Virus record (IMG/VR): IMGVR_UViG_3300044970_000300
Coordinates: 1 to 59,938 of that record
Reading direction: 5' to 3' (one strand)
DNA: 59,938 bases
DNA from: a virus
Each line of letters opens with the position of its first letter. Position 1 is the stretch's first letter. This document shows positions 30,501 through 37,367 of the stretch, one piece after another. Made by a program: the position numbers and the translations under genes. The notes under the pieces are model-generated. The model ran no database searches. It was not told the origin of the DNA and saw only the letters and a program-made list of their open reading frames with translations.

Positions 30501-32546
30501 GCCAACAAAGCGTTATTTGAGGCTGCCCTAGACCCATCTAACAAAGAGTGGATTAAACCACAGGACCCAGACGGTAGCGCATCGGTTGGTTTTGAGACTG
30601 TATATTTCTACGAGAACGGTGAGCAGGTTAAGTTCCAGCTTCGCACTGACCTGAAGCGTGAGTGGGACGGAGCTAATAGACTGTTTGACTTGGGTCCCGT
30701 AGGCAATAAGTGGATTAGTTACTTGTCTGGTTCTGCACTGCTGAAACTGCTTGCAACCAGAGCGAACCCGTTGTTCGTCGTAAGGAACTTCCCTCGCGAC
30801 TTTGGGCACATCTTGTTTTTCACTGACATTTACGACAATCAGAATATCTACTTCGCATCATACAATCTGATGAGAGACTTCTTTAAGGGTAGACGCTCAT
30901 TCAAGAATGATGACCAGGACTTCCAGGAGTATATGGAAATGGGTGGAGGTATGGACTTCTTATCAACTGATGGTCGCCCTGGTAGCCTTAAGCTAGATAA
31001 GAGTAGTATTGATAAGTTCGTAGATAGGATGTCTAAAATCGGCGAGGTATCCGAGGTGGCATTCCGAGTTGCGGTGTACAAGCGCACTAAGGACGACGCT
31101 GTAGCCGAATACGAGAAGAAGTACGGAAAGAAGCCTACAGGTGAAGACCTAGAACTAATCAAGGCTAAGGCAGTAACTAAGGCTCGCTCAATTATCGACT
31201 TCGCACAAGGAGGTAATCTAACCAAAGGTCTTGAGATTGTTAAGCCTTACATTAACTCAGCATTCCAAGGCTTCAGAGTGTCTGCGTCTTATATCAAGGA
31301 AAACCCGAAGAAGTTCGCTAGCAAGTTCCTTCAGGCGCAGGCTGGTATGCTTGCCTTGGCTATGGCTAACGCACTCATCGGTGGTGACGACTATGAGGAC
31401 ATCCCAGACGAGGTTAAGCTCAAGTACTTCATCATATTTACTGGACTGACGTACCTAGATGAGGATGGCGTAGAGCGTAGAGCTTACATTCGAATCGCTA
31501 AGCCTCAGCAGATGGTTCCGTTCTTTGCGCTGATGGATATTGCGAATGGTTATACGCTTTCTTCAATTCTAGGAAAAGAATACCGTCCGTCTGATGACCT
31601 GATTGAGTACGCAACCAAGGGTGTATTTAATGCCTTGCCTACTGGAGCGTCTCTGTCCGAGATTACATCATCTATACCGTTACTCAGCGCATTAAACACG
31701 TACCAGAGTAACTACGATTCATTCCGCAAACGTGCGATTTCATTGGGATTCGGCGGTAGAGCTCCACTGCCTATGGACGAAGGACTAAATGACCCTAACG
31801 TAGAGCGTTTCTATCAGGTCATCGGTAAGGTATTCGGTGAGACTCAGGAACTAGTTACGGGCGAAAAGAGTGGCCTGTCTCCAGCACGTTTAAAGGTGTC
31901 AGTCGAGAAGATAATCACTAGTCCTAGCTCGTCAATAGTTGTTGGAGCCGCCTATGGACTGCTTGATATCATCACATCGGTTGTGCCGCTCGATAATGAG
32001 CTATCATCACAGGAGCGTAAGGCATCTGCCGTGAAGATTGTAGAGGCTCTATCTAAGAACGGAATTACAGTAAGTAAGGCCATATGGGGTGAGACTAATC
32101 CTGACTGGAAGATTTACAACAAAAAGGAGGAGCTTGAAAGAATAGACCAGGAGTCCGTTAGCAAGCGTATGAGAATCAATGGTGCCGCTAAGGAGCTGGG
32201 ACGTGAATACTTCAACGCCAAGACTGAGGAGGAGAAACAAGCCATTCTTGAAGAAGCTAAGAAGAAATCATCTGAGATAGCAGAGGAGAACAAGATTGAT
32301 GGTATGTACTTCAGGGACACGTTCCTTACCGCAGCTAAGAAGCGTGTGGCTACCCAGAATACGAATGAAATTATCTACTCTGTCGATGATGAATCAAGAG
32401 CCAAAAAGTTCTATAATTTCTACGGAGATATGACCGAAGAGGAACTGCTCGAGGTTAGACGACAGATTTACAACGAGTCTGGATACAAACTGAGCGCTAA
32501 GTTCAAGTACGAGTACGACAGATTACGCAAAGAAAAAATGAAGTAA
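24525..32546 (+). CDS. Giant polyvalent virion protein with zincin domain
   Basis: 2673 residues. In order: a small helical N-terminal domain (1-45); disordered linkers (to about 90); a region with hydrophobic helices (about 210-450: LGVDMLDQTINLAVGVAAGPAG); and a zincin-like domain with HEAIH at 730-734 followed by DEFLTELAS, where the Glu fits a third ligand. Mixed domains fill the middle (about 930-1500: NIELFGQLLAATSARTPVD). A C-terminal block (about 2050-2450: LSGSALLKLLATRANPLFVVRN, FALMDIANGY) resembles LPD38-like domains of phage polyvalent proteins. Such proteins are carried in the virion and injected. The segment about 26.4-30.5 kb looks AT-richer, suggesting exchange. Confidence 0.75.
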   Translation: MNEELKAILEKAYASGKSLDQISKAMKDNGFSNEDVAFASSFYESKKKRPTDGASRSTSAQEPTSSELPVSKSSMPKPDQWEKDFQQARMQAMETGKPVDLFATPTGKLLSEGIKKDSAQREREEISTELASKISGIKTAEDLERVRPEIEKTYVKYKEFDLDNAAPESIFNQDGSFNVAATSSLDSDIKSSMERFTAEQKRLAENSTFVSRGLDALSAGVNGFIDMALKTATPPMTAATLQATGTTFGEQAKKDLKNVSLANYAEKFNMGYTPEQIEKGALSMAMQGDFGLLGVDMLDQTINLAVGVAAGPAGLVALGTTAAGSAWTEVMDDNRYNMGEKMLYAVGSGLAEYATEKIFASDLKAVRGLFGSAEDVAKMSRKDFGDLLFSKLPALARQPLEEGMEEAIVATTQETLKAVLAGEKVDYMNIAESAFVGAAMGGSVGVVTSGPSALLQTPIFKDRIEIRNKISEINNLINDPSVSEDEKELLKTRLNEYVSKERKMRDDAKNYYSAFSEDDLQQTIKLNQTISDGMKKYNTLTSTEAKAQVVTDIKGAMAEKAKIEQKYDSKAQQQVPGTVVEGQAVEQAQPVEGAGTQETQAGGVLQAPQEVTNAAESLGFKVKRFKLNQNTVSQAVDAMNSFLSNVSDEVISSYETTRENVGLGIQSIQNVIDSFAKSNIDVNFVAHTTPESMQEQTGQLERGVHISYKDGKPSEIHVYIPSLLSNTAYHEAIHEIIPRTMGADGVNSLADKLKRAVKRDPQLQARMDKFLGGYDVTENTNDEFLTELASLVSAGDIDINIKKSLATKFVEAVKSVLGMAGIKTQPTTAQLFNGLNQMAKELGAGIQLTGELGQMDFEAARAQKISKPSEDRVMAAANAIANNVNNKYPEAVEQEVTKAEEIVDKRGKKYVSYEVKQVPYRLESGAMEFFGESATDVLVDRIVKDVNENLSNKEVSNGIGWYSKMRDWFQKKFGANIELFGQLLAATSARTPVDINFRQSVDAMRQFSLGKYDDMLNRYHDYVSGIESMSDEAALKASGFKKKSHTEADVIDARRKLINKFTEVPLQGNGKKFNANSAKVLQALYGNWLNQTQGPKTKNFAGNLTGRSTEATIDVWAARYLRRITYQGNVERWRIHPSQEGSVEHTVNTKGELGGDYFFAESVMRKAADKLGWQADDLQAFLWFLEKDVWDKNEWTGVVGKKKSSFEEEAAKLKTERYQAGVTTFKDFDTFDKKEYDKAKKELLDSIRSIRGVVVARVNDSEGEFYSPSGDVYTEPSFDVEFSVEEGTDVSSVEAKVVEIGKRYNQEAVLFSRISDIKTSKTAPIIEIGLKRPVKESKTLDEVKKALAAMDVKGFTISRDSRGNVLGIRTQFISEFEGKPISEGEVIFEKAESEIKSKFGKNEDISYIERNFVETNVFFTANEKEAELQSDTQAASSGTVPGGLEPASAVVRKQAGLGKPGENGNRLDARREGVKTSFVNTYRTADFLHRAIRDIAYGSGNEWGFFAPRGTVVTEVRGRKERGDRDESRYFEAELKFVNRINKTSSTFKFMFRIADHTVPADEARAETYVDDGIATFNNGFDIALNIWSPNTYNAAVLHLQKMFRVKLPKIDSQLLISNSRMFRQQRGIMDILRRHLMSGAQMIDGKYVPAISEEDFVELANKMGISDILAKTLYADILDRANEMEQADFSMANVRSQYEERIKEQPWYKVVFSLNKIRTALFDRQSNIKKAILNSRVSGAYDYLVNKSGASARAKYFVNKAHRAIYSGLNKSDINNLDDIIFLRRVIEIDKSFDDRRAAIVDQLAEANIELEYAQYRVDNMASNISVDKKNKLREELSKASAEVDRLTKLLDETQRPMHTMDRKSGVTTNKEIAELELQKMSKTISNFDLLNSRADAYFNEFKNILNDLFKNGLITKELYDKIKDFDYSPRVFLNHAFDFGDNDVAVRDYGLTGDQVKRIREGSNDDIILDSQFLLSAYAASASSRILKNRANKALFEAALDPSNKEWIKPQDPDGSASVGFETVYFYENGEQVKFQLRTDLKREWDGANRLFDLGPVGNKWISYLSGSALLKLLATRANPLFVVRNFPRDFGHILFFTDIYDNQNIYFASYNLMRDFFKGRRSFKNDDQDFQEYMEMGGGMDFLSTDGRPGSLKLDKSSIDKFVDRMSKIGEVSEVAFRVAVYKRTKDDAVAEYEKKYGKKPTGEDLELIKAKAVTKARSIIDFAQGGNLTKGLEIVKPYINSAFQGFRVSASYIKENPKKFASKFLQAQAGMLALAMANALIGGDDYEDIPDEVKLKYFIIFTGLTYLDEDGVERRAYIRIAKPQQMVPFFALMDIANGYTLSSILGKEYRPSDDLIEYATKGVFNALPTGASLSEITSSIPLLSALNTYQSNYDSFRKRAISLGFGGRAPLPMDEGLNDPNVERFYQVIGKVFGETQELVTGEKSGLSPARLKVSVEKIITSPSSSIVVGAAYGLLDIITSVVPLDNELSSQERKASAVKIVEALSKNGITVSKAIWGETNPDWKIYNKKEELERIDQESVSKRMRINGAAKELGREYFNAKTEEEKQAILEEAKKKSSEIAEENKIDGMYFRDTFLTAAKKRVATQNTNEIIYSVDDESRAKKFYNFYGDMTEEELLEVRRQIYNESGYKLSAKFKYEYDRLRKEKMK

Positions 32547-32551
32547 ATTTG
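32544..32551 (+). promoter_or_regulatory. Promoter, -7 box TAAATTTG
   Basis: TAAATTTG fits TAnnTTTG, overlaps the stop of the giant gene and ends three bases before the ATG at 32555. Confidence 0.55.
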
Positions 32552-32554
32552 CTT

Positions 32555-32977
32555 ATGTTCAACAAGTTATGTTTGATTTGTCTATCAGTCCTCTTGCTCA
32601 GTGGATGCTCAGCAGAATGGCACCTAAAGAAGGCCATCCAGAAGGACCCCTCGATGTTGAAGCCCACGGTTGTTACGATATGGGATACGATTGTGACTCC
32701 GCCGATTTATGTGGTTGATACCGTAGGCATCCCAGCCGAGGGAGACTCTTCAGTGATTGACAACGACACCGTGCAGGTGGTCATCACTAAGTTTCAAGAC
32801 AAACTCATCGTAAAGACTAAGGTCAAGGAGGTTCCGTACCCAGTATCTGTACAGGCCGAGTGCCCGCCTCAGGTTGTACAACCCGAAGGTAAAGGCTCCA
32901 AGATTAAGGACTTCCTGTTGATTTTCTTGTCGCTATCCCTAGCGATTATGATGTTCATCTATAGATTCGGTAAGTAA
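32555..32977 (+). CDS. Lipoprotein with C-terminal membrane span, unimolecular spanin-like
   Basis: 140 residues from the ATG at 32555; the TTG at 32549 lies inside the promoter box. The N-terminus is a lipoprotein signal (LCLICLSVLLLSGC) with a clear LSGC lipobox. The mature part is a periplasmic beta-rich linker (TVQVVITKFQDKLIVKTKV). The C-terminus is a membrane span (FLLIFLSLSLAIMMFIY) with a positive RFGK end. One protein anchored in both outer and inner membranes is the definition of a u-spanin, which fuses the two membranes at lysis. The topology is visible; the role is inferred. Confidence 0.6.
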   Translation: MFNKLCLICLSVLLLSGCSAEWHLKKAIQKDPSMLKPTVVTIWDTIVTPPIYVVDTVGIPAEGDSSVIDNDTVQVVITKFQDKLIVKTKVKEVPYPVSVQAECPPQVVQPEGKGSKIKDFLLIFLSLSLAIMMFIYRFGK

Positions 32978-32979
32978 CT

Positions 32980-33120
32980 ATGGCCAAGCTAAAAGCTCAG
33001 ACGGCTGCGGTATTCCAAGCCAAGCCCAAAAAGAAGCGTCCAGGAGTGCACGCTAAAAATAAAAACTCAGTGCTCAAATCCTCTAAGTTATACAGGAAGC
33101 CGAGCCGTGGGCAGGGCTAA
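32980..33120 (+). CDS. Small basic conserved-type phage protein
   Basis: 46 residues, about one third Lys/Arg: MAKLKAQTAAVF, then KPKKKRPGVHAKNKNSVLKS and a PSRGQG end. The PGVHAKnKnS...SKLYrK...GQG pattern is one I associate with short proteins near structural genes of Bacteroidetes phages. The function is unknown; the charge suggests nucleic-acid contact. It starts two bases after the spanin-like gene and ends the plus-strand late region. Confidence 0.7.
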   Translation: MAKLKAQTAAVFQAKPKKKRPGVHAKNKNSVLKSSKLYRKPSRGQG

Positions 33121-33135
33121 TAGGAAACACGAAGA

Positions 33136-33152
33136 GCCCCTATATGAGGGGC
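33136..33152 (+). terminator. Hairpin at the end of the late operon
   Basis: GCCCCT pairs with AGGGGC around an ATATG loop. There is no strong T-run on either strand, so this is a weak or factor-assisted terminator between convergent operons. Confidence 0.45.
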
Positions 33153-33199
33153 CAGTCCGTTATTGTTCCGTCAAGCCTGTAGAGTGTCGCTCTAACTGC

Positions 33200-33409
33200 T
33201 CAGGAACCTGTAATGAAGCTAACCACCCGCTCCCAAAAGGTCGGTGAGTTGACTTCCTCGTCCAGCTCCTGCTTCTTTTTCTTGCGCCATTCCCTAGAGA
33301 ATTGGGCGTAGCAGAACTTGCACGTTGAGTGACGGATTCCTTCCTCTTTATTCTTCCAAGCGAAGAACTCGTTGCGATGTTCCTTCTTGCATTTATTGCA
33401 CTTTTTCAT
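33200..33409 (-). CDS. Small zinc-ribbon protein
   Basis: 69 residues from the ATG at 33409. Two Cys pairs, CNKC and CKFC, are about 25 residues apart and flank an aromatic FFAWKNKEEG segment. A basic helix (FSREWRKKKKQ) follows. This is the small treble-clef/zinc-ribbon layout seen alone or at the front of HNH nucleases, but no HNH residues follow. A longer reading from 33439 would start upstream of the promoter box, so it is rejected. Probably a DNA- or RNA-binding regulator. Confidence 0.6.
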   Translation of the reverse strand: MKKCNKCKKEHRNEFFAWKNKEEGIRHSTCKFCYAQFSREWRKKKKQELDEEVNSPTFWERVVSFITGS

Positions 33410-33416
33410 AGTGCTA

Positions 33417-33424
33417 CAAAGATA
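33417..33424 (-). promoter_or_regulatory. Promoter, -7 box TATCTTTG
   Basis: On the minus strand TATCTTTG fits TAnnTTTG and ends seven bases before the ATG at 33409. It gives the zinc-ribbon gene a transcript separate from the upstream tRNA. Confidence 0.6.
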
Positions 33425-33446
33425 CGAAACGTAGTCCAATAAATAG

Positions 33447-33518
33447 TACCCCCAACAGGAATCGAACCTGTAACTAAACTTTAGAAGAGTCTCGTTATAT
33501 CCTTTTAACTATGGGGGC
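33447..33518 (-). tRNA. tRNA-Arg, anticodon UCU
   Basis: A 72-nt cloverleaf. The acceptor GCCCCCA pairs with TGGGGGT, with discriminator A. The D stem is GTTA/TAAC. The anticodon stem AGACT/AGTTT encloses loop CTTCTAA with anticodon TCT. The T arm is ACAGG/CCTGT with loop TTCGATT. CCA is not encoded. It would read AGA (and AGG) Arg codons. Confidence 0.9.
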
Positions 33519-33664
33519 GTACTCGTCTTTCCGAGTGGTCAGTCTTTGATATCCTTATTGCCGAATGGGTCAACTAGCCTTAGTTTGTAAACAATTTGCC
33601 CAATTAAGGGAGGATACCCTTCATTCCCGAAGACATCCGAGAAGTTTTATCAACAAACCAGGCA

Positions 33665-33802
33665 CTATTTTTCGTCTTCGAACTCTGGGTAATGCTCGCC
33701 AGTGTTGCCGTTCTGACCGATAATATCTATCCGTCGGTTCAGCTCCTCCTCTTCACTCTCCCAGTCGAAGTCTCTATCGTAATTACTGCACGGACTAGCC
33801 AT
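33665..33802 (-). CDS. Small acidic protein after the reductase
   Basis: 45 residues, very acidic (DFDWESEEEE near residue 11; FEDEK end). The start ATG overlaps the nrdA stop codon by eight bases, so it is translationally coupled to the reductase. It has one Cys and no thioredoxin CxxC, so it is not an obvious reductant. Function unknown. Confidence 0.6.
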   Translation of the reverse strand: MASPCSNYDRDFDWESEEEELNRRIDIIGQNGNTGEHYPEFEDEK

Positions 33803-35573
33803 CGCAACTGACACAATCAGGGTTCATAGCTTTCACGGCAATATCTCCACGGAGCACGGACTCAGTACGCATATAATACAGCGTCTTGATTCCCTGATTC
33901 CAAGCCTCCATATGGACTTGGTTAATCCACTTAGGTGTGGCCTCAGTCGGGAACGCTAGGTTCAAAGAAACCGATTGGTCAATGTACTGCTGACGGATGC
34001 CCGCTTGGTTCACTAGGTCCAACTGATTGATTTCCTTGAAGGTCTTGTACACGTCCTTCACCGACACTGGGTCAACCATCGGGTCGAGTTCGTCCTTACT
34101 TACGAGCTTACCCTTCTGGTAGTACCAATCGTCAAGTGTGTTGATGTTCTGCACCGAACCACCGTCCGCGAGTATCTGGTCCCAAGTCTCCTTGTTGTTG
34201 ATGCCAATTCGACGGAGTACCTTCTCAAGCGTAGGATTCTTTCTGATGAACGTACCCTTAGCCGACTGCTCCGTGAACACGTTGGCCGCCCAAGGCTCGA
34301 TACCAGCGCTCACGTTGCCGCTCAGCTTTGAGTTAGATACGGTCGGTGCGATAGCTCTCAGGTGAGTGTTACGCACTCCGAATCCACGACACCATAGTGG
34401 CTCACCGAACATCTTAGCCATATCACGGCTGGCACGTTCTGATTCCATCTTGATGTGTGAGAAGATGCGACGCGTCTCAATCTGCGCCTGCAAGCCCTCG
34501 AATGGGATTCCACGTTGCTGCAAGTAAGTGTGCCATCCAAGTACGCCCAGGCCAAGTGCCCGTCCCTTTTCAGCGGAGCGAACCGAATTTTCGAAGCCCT
34601 TCATATTCTTGGCTTTCTGGATGAACTCCTCAAGCACGCCGTCTAGAAACAACGTGGAGTAGTATACAACGTCTGTGTCCTTCCACTCGTCGAACTTGGC
34701 GAGGTTGAGTGATGACAGACAGCAAACGAAACTGTGTGACTCGTCGGTGTACAACGTAATCTCAGAGCAGATGTTGGTCATAAAGACCTTCAAACCGTTA
34801 TGCTTGTACATCTCTGGGTTCTGCTTGTTCACGTTACCGCGGAACATAATGTACGGCTCACCTGTGGCCTTACGCTTCTGTAGGACCTTAGCCCAACGCT
34901 TGCGAGCCTCGTCGTCACCGTCTTGTAGTTTACGCATAAACTTGTCCGATACGATTACGCACTGGTGCAGGTTTAGACACTGGCGGTTCACGTCGCCCTT
35001 GGGCTCACGGATTTCAATCCACTCCCAGAAGTCTTCGTGCTCGATGCTCAGGTTTACCGATGCCGCACCACGACGCACGTTTCCCTGTGACGTGGCGAGA
35101 ATCGTTGAGTCGTATATTTTGCAGAATGGAACCACACCGTCGGTCGTACCGTTGCTGTTGGAGATTGGTGAGCCAGCGGGACGGAGCATATTGACTCCGA
35201 TGCCGACGCCGCCGCCGTGCTTAGCCAACAACATAGTCTCGAGATTCTTCATTCCGATGTCGTGGATGCTGTCGCCAACGTCCACACCGAAACAAGAGAT
35301 AGGCAGTCCACGGTCTGTTCCCATATTAGCCAATACGGGCGTGGCCAGACCGAGCCAGTTGTTCCAGATATACTCATAGAACTTGGGTGCGAGTTCGGGC
35401 TTATTCAAGCGGTTGGCCGCTGCCCTTGCAACCCTGAGGTATGCGTCACGAGGCTTCTCGTCATTGATTAGGTAACCACGAGAGATTGTCTTGACGTACT
35501 CCTCCGTATTCCCCCACTCGGGGAAGTCAACTCCGACCTCCCAGCCTAGGTGCTCTGCGAAATTCTTAGACAT
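33795..35573 (-). CDS. nrdA: Ribonucleotide reductase class Ia, large subunit
   Basis: 592 residues from the ATG at 35573, chosen because it overlaps the stop of the upstream gene (AAATGTCTAA); a longer frame from 35642 would run into that gene. It reduces ribonucleotides to deoxyribonucleotides together with NrdB. Visible signatures: ATPVLANMGT; PISCF with the first redox Cys; NICSE with the Asn, thiyl-radical Cys and Glu; VCCLSSLNL with the second redox Cys; and a C-terminal CVSC pair that takes electrons from thioredoxin-like partners. The ATP-cone regulatory domain at the N-terminus is absent, as in many phage enzymes. It forms an operon with nrdB. Confidence 0.95.
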   Translation of the reverse strand: MSKNFAEHLGWEVGVDFPEWGNTEEYVKTISRGYLINDEKPRDAYLRVARAAANRLNKPELAPKFYEYIWNNWLGLATPVLANMGTDRGLPISCFGVDVGDSIHDIGMKNLETMLLAKHGGGVGIGVNMLRPAGSPISNSNGTTDGVVPFCKIYDSTILATSQGNVRRGAASVNLSIEHEDFWEWIEIREPKGDVNRQCLNLHQCVIVSDKFMRKLQDGDDEARKRWAKVLQKRKATGEPYIMFRGNVNKQNPEMYKHNGLKVFMTNICSEITLYTDESHSFVCCLSSLNLAKFDEWKDTDVVYYSTLFLDGVLEEFIQKAKNMKGFENSVRSAEKGRALGLGVLGWHTYLQQRGIPFEGLQAQIETRRIFSHIKMESERASRDMAKMFGEPLWCRGFGVRNTHLRAIAPTVSNSKLSGNVSAGIEPWAANVFTEQSAKGTFIRKNPTLEKVLRRIGINNKETWDQILADGGSVQNINTLDDWYYQKGKLVSKDELDPMVDPVSVKDVYKTFKEINQLDLVNQAGIRQQYIDQSVSLNLAFPTEATPKWINQVHMEAWNQGIKTLYYMRTESVLRGDIAVKAMNPDCVSCDG

Positions 35574-35874
35574 TTTCGATTTGATATTTGATGTTAGACT
35601 TGACGCGATTATACCGCTTGCGGAATCCAGCGTTGGTTTCAATCTGATTCTGGATAACCTTAGACGTTGTGGATATAGTCGAATGGTCTCTATTGACCAG
35701 CATACCGATATCCTCCAGCGTCATAGACGAGTGCTCACGCATAAGCTGTGTGAACACCTGGCGAGCCTCTCGGATGTTCGCCATACGAGTTGAGCTGTTC
35801 ATTTGGGCGGCGGTTACACCGTACTCTCCCTTGACCTCGCGAAATACGATGGCCGCAATAATGTTGTTGTTCAT
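35566..35874 (-). CDS. Stand-alone DnaA domain IV-like DNA-binding protein
   Basis: 102 residues. The stretch YGVTAAQMNSSTRMANIREARQ, then the LMREHSSMTLEDIG helix and VNRDHSTIS, matches the helix-turn-helix domain IV of DnaA: the RDH-[ST]-T/S signature binds DnaA boxes, and the R-x-x-x-x-x-REAR-Q helix precedes it. No AAA+ ATPase domain is present. It sits between nrdB and nrdA, 11 bases after nrdB. It might bind host or phage DnaA-type boxes and act as an origin regulator or DnaA competitor; that is inference. Confidence 0.75.
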   Translation of the reverse strand: MNNNIIAAIVFREVKGEYGVTAAQMNSSTRMANIREARQVFTQLMREHSSMTLEDIGMLVNRDHSTISTTSKVIQNQIETNAGFRKRYNRVKSNIKYQIENV

Positions 35875-35885
35875 AGAATTAGTTT

Positions 35886-36875
35886 TTACCAGATATCTTC
35901 AAAGTCTTCACCTTCGTTGGCTTTCGAATAGTCCGTGGGTCGGATAGCGAAGAAGTCAGTGTGCGTGTGTCCACCCGTGAGATGGTAGAACCAGTCAAGC
36001 TCAGCGGCCTTCTTGTTATCGAACTCAAAGATACTTTCGTACCCCAACTCCTGCAACTTTTCGTTTGCTCTTTTCTTGATGAACTCCTTAAGGTCATCCG
36101 CCTTCAGATTCTCAAGGTCGCCCATCTCGAACATCTTGTCGATGAACTTAGCCTCCATCTCAACCGCTACGCGTGCGGCCTCCTCAACCTGCTTACGCAC
36201 CTGTTGGCGGATGGTTGGGAACTCCTCACATAGGTGATTGAATAGGGCGCAACCCATCTTAGAGTGCAACGATTCGTCACGTACGCTCCATTTCATCTGC
36301 TGACCGATACCCTTCAGTAGGTTACGCATCTGGAATGAGTAGAGCACAGCGAACGATGAGTACAGGGATACACCCTCTGCGAACGCGGAGAACACAGCGA
36401 TTGAGCGAGCCACATCCTCACGGCACTTAGGGCATACCGCAAGCATATTGTGGTCGTATCCAGCCTTGGTGTTGACTAGGTTCTCAAAGCGAGCTGCCGT
36501 TGACGGCTCGTGAAGGAACGCCTCGAAGTCCTCAAGACCGAGTGTTTCGTTCAGGTAGCTGTACGCTGCGGCGTGGATTGTCTCCTGTGAGCCGAACATC
36601 ATAGCCATCTGCTTAATCTCGTGCTTGGGGAACCATCTAGTTACCATCGTCGTCCAGTAGTCTCCAACGGCTGTCTCCGTCTGCGCGAAGCCTAATAGGA
36701 TATTGCCCACGAGATTGCGTTCACTATCACTAAGATTCTCGCGGAAATCCTTCACGTCGTTCTGCATTGATATCTCCGTATGGAGCCAGAAAGCCTGAGC
36801 CTGCTTGAGCCAGCCCTCGGTGTAATATATTGGATATTCGAATGGTTTGTAGGGGATGCGTTCTTCAAATAGCAT
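35886..36875 (-). CDS. nrdB: Ribonucleotide reductase class I, small subunit
   Basis: 329 residues. The di-iron and radical residues are visible: an E-x-x-x-x-x-D region (FWLHTEISMQND), QTETAVGDYW, ETIHAAAYSYL (Glu, His and the radical Tyr), and a late FAEGVSLYSSF and RDESLHSKMG. The C-terminus EDFEDIW fits the tail that docks into the large subunit. NrdB generates the tyrosyl radical used by NrdA. It is the first gene of the reductase operon, preceded by the terminator at 36899. Confidence 0.95.
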   Translation of the reverse strand: MLFEERIPYKPFEYPIYYTEGWLKQAQAFWLHTEISMQNDVKDFRENLSDSERNLVGNILLGFAQTETAVGDYWTTMVTRWFPKHEIKQMAMMFGSQETIHAAAYSYLNETLGLEDFEAFLHEPSTAARFENLVNTKAGYDHNMLAVCPKCREDVARSIAVFSAFAEGVSLYSSFAVLYSFQMRNLLKGIGQQMKWSVRDESLHSKMGCALFNHLCEEFPTIRQQVRKQVEEAARVAVEMEAKFIDKMFEMGDLENLKADDLKEFIKKRANEKLQELGYESIFEFDNKKAAELDWFYHLTGGHTHTDFFAIRPTDYSKANEGEDFEDIW

Positions 36876-36898
36876 AGCCTCTGGTTTTTACGTTAGAC

Positions 36899-36923
36899 AA
36901 AAAAGGGCCACACGAAGTGACCC
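36899..36923 (-). terminator. Intrinsic terminator upstream of nrdB
   Basis: On the minus strand GGGTCAC pairs with GTGGCCC around a TTCGT loop, followed by six T. It separates the replication block from the reductase genes. Confidence 0.85.
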
Positions 36924-36953
36924 AAAAGGAGTGCGAATATATATATCTATATC

Positions 36954-37367
36954 CTAATCAAGCAAGTCAGAAATGTCCACTCCAAGTGACAAATCGTAGT
37001 AGCCGACATCCTTCGATACAAAGTTCTTGTTTCGGAATTCAGTCGTCTTGGGCATACCTTTCTTAGACCAGGATGGCTCTGGTATCTCGTCGAGTCTGAA
37101 TGCCCATACCCCCTCAGGAGTCGAGTTTATGTATACTGGCCTATAGCCGAATACCTTAGCTCGCTCCATAAGTGCCTCGTACTTAATCTTCTCTATGACT
37201 AGGTTGTCGTAGTGAGTGTACCTGCACTTTAGCTCTATGTCCATCTGATGCTTCTCTGAGTAGCAGTCATACTTAGACATAGCGAATTCGCTCTCCTTAA
37301 GGTCTGGAATAATCCGTTCCTTAAGCGCATTGAAGAGCTCCTTCTCTCCTTTAAATGTTCGTCTCAT
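36954..37367 (-). CDS. PD-(D/E)xK-type nuclease
   Basis: 137 residues. The core reads SKYDCYSEKHQMDIELKCRYTHYDNLVIEK: the D, the ELK motif and a Lys three strands later fit the restriction-endonuclease-like fold of small DNA-repair or junction nucleases. It is adjacent to another PD-(D/E)xK gene and the primase-helicase. Overlap with the upstream 72-residue gene is 17 bases. The substrate cannot be read from sequence. Confidence 0.6.
   Translation of the reverse strand: MRRTFKGEKELFNALKERIIPDLKESEFAMSKYDCYSEKHQMDIELKCRYTHYDNLVIEKIKYEALMERAKVFGYRPVYINSTPEGVWAFRLDEIPEPSWSKKGMPKTTEFRNKNFVSKDVGYYDLSLGVDISDLLD

Noticed and set aside
35574-35642. Upstream extension of nrdA
   Set aside because: It lies inside the DnaA-like gene in another frame; the ATG at 35573 overlaps that gene's stop as usual in this operon.
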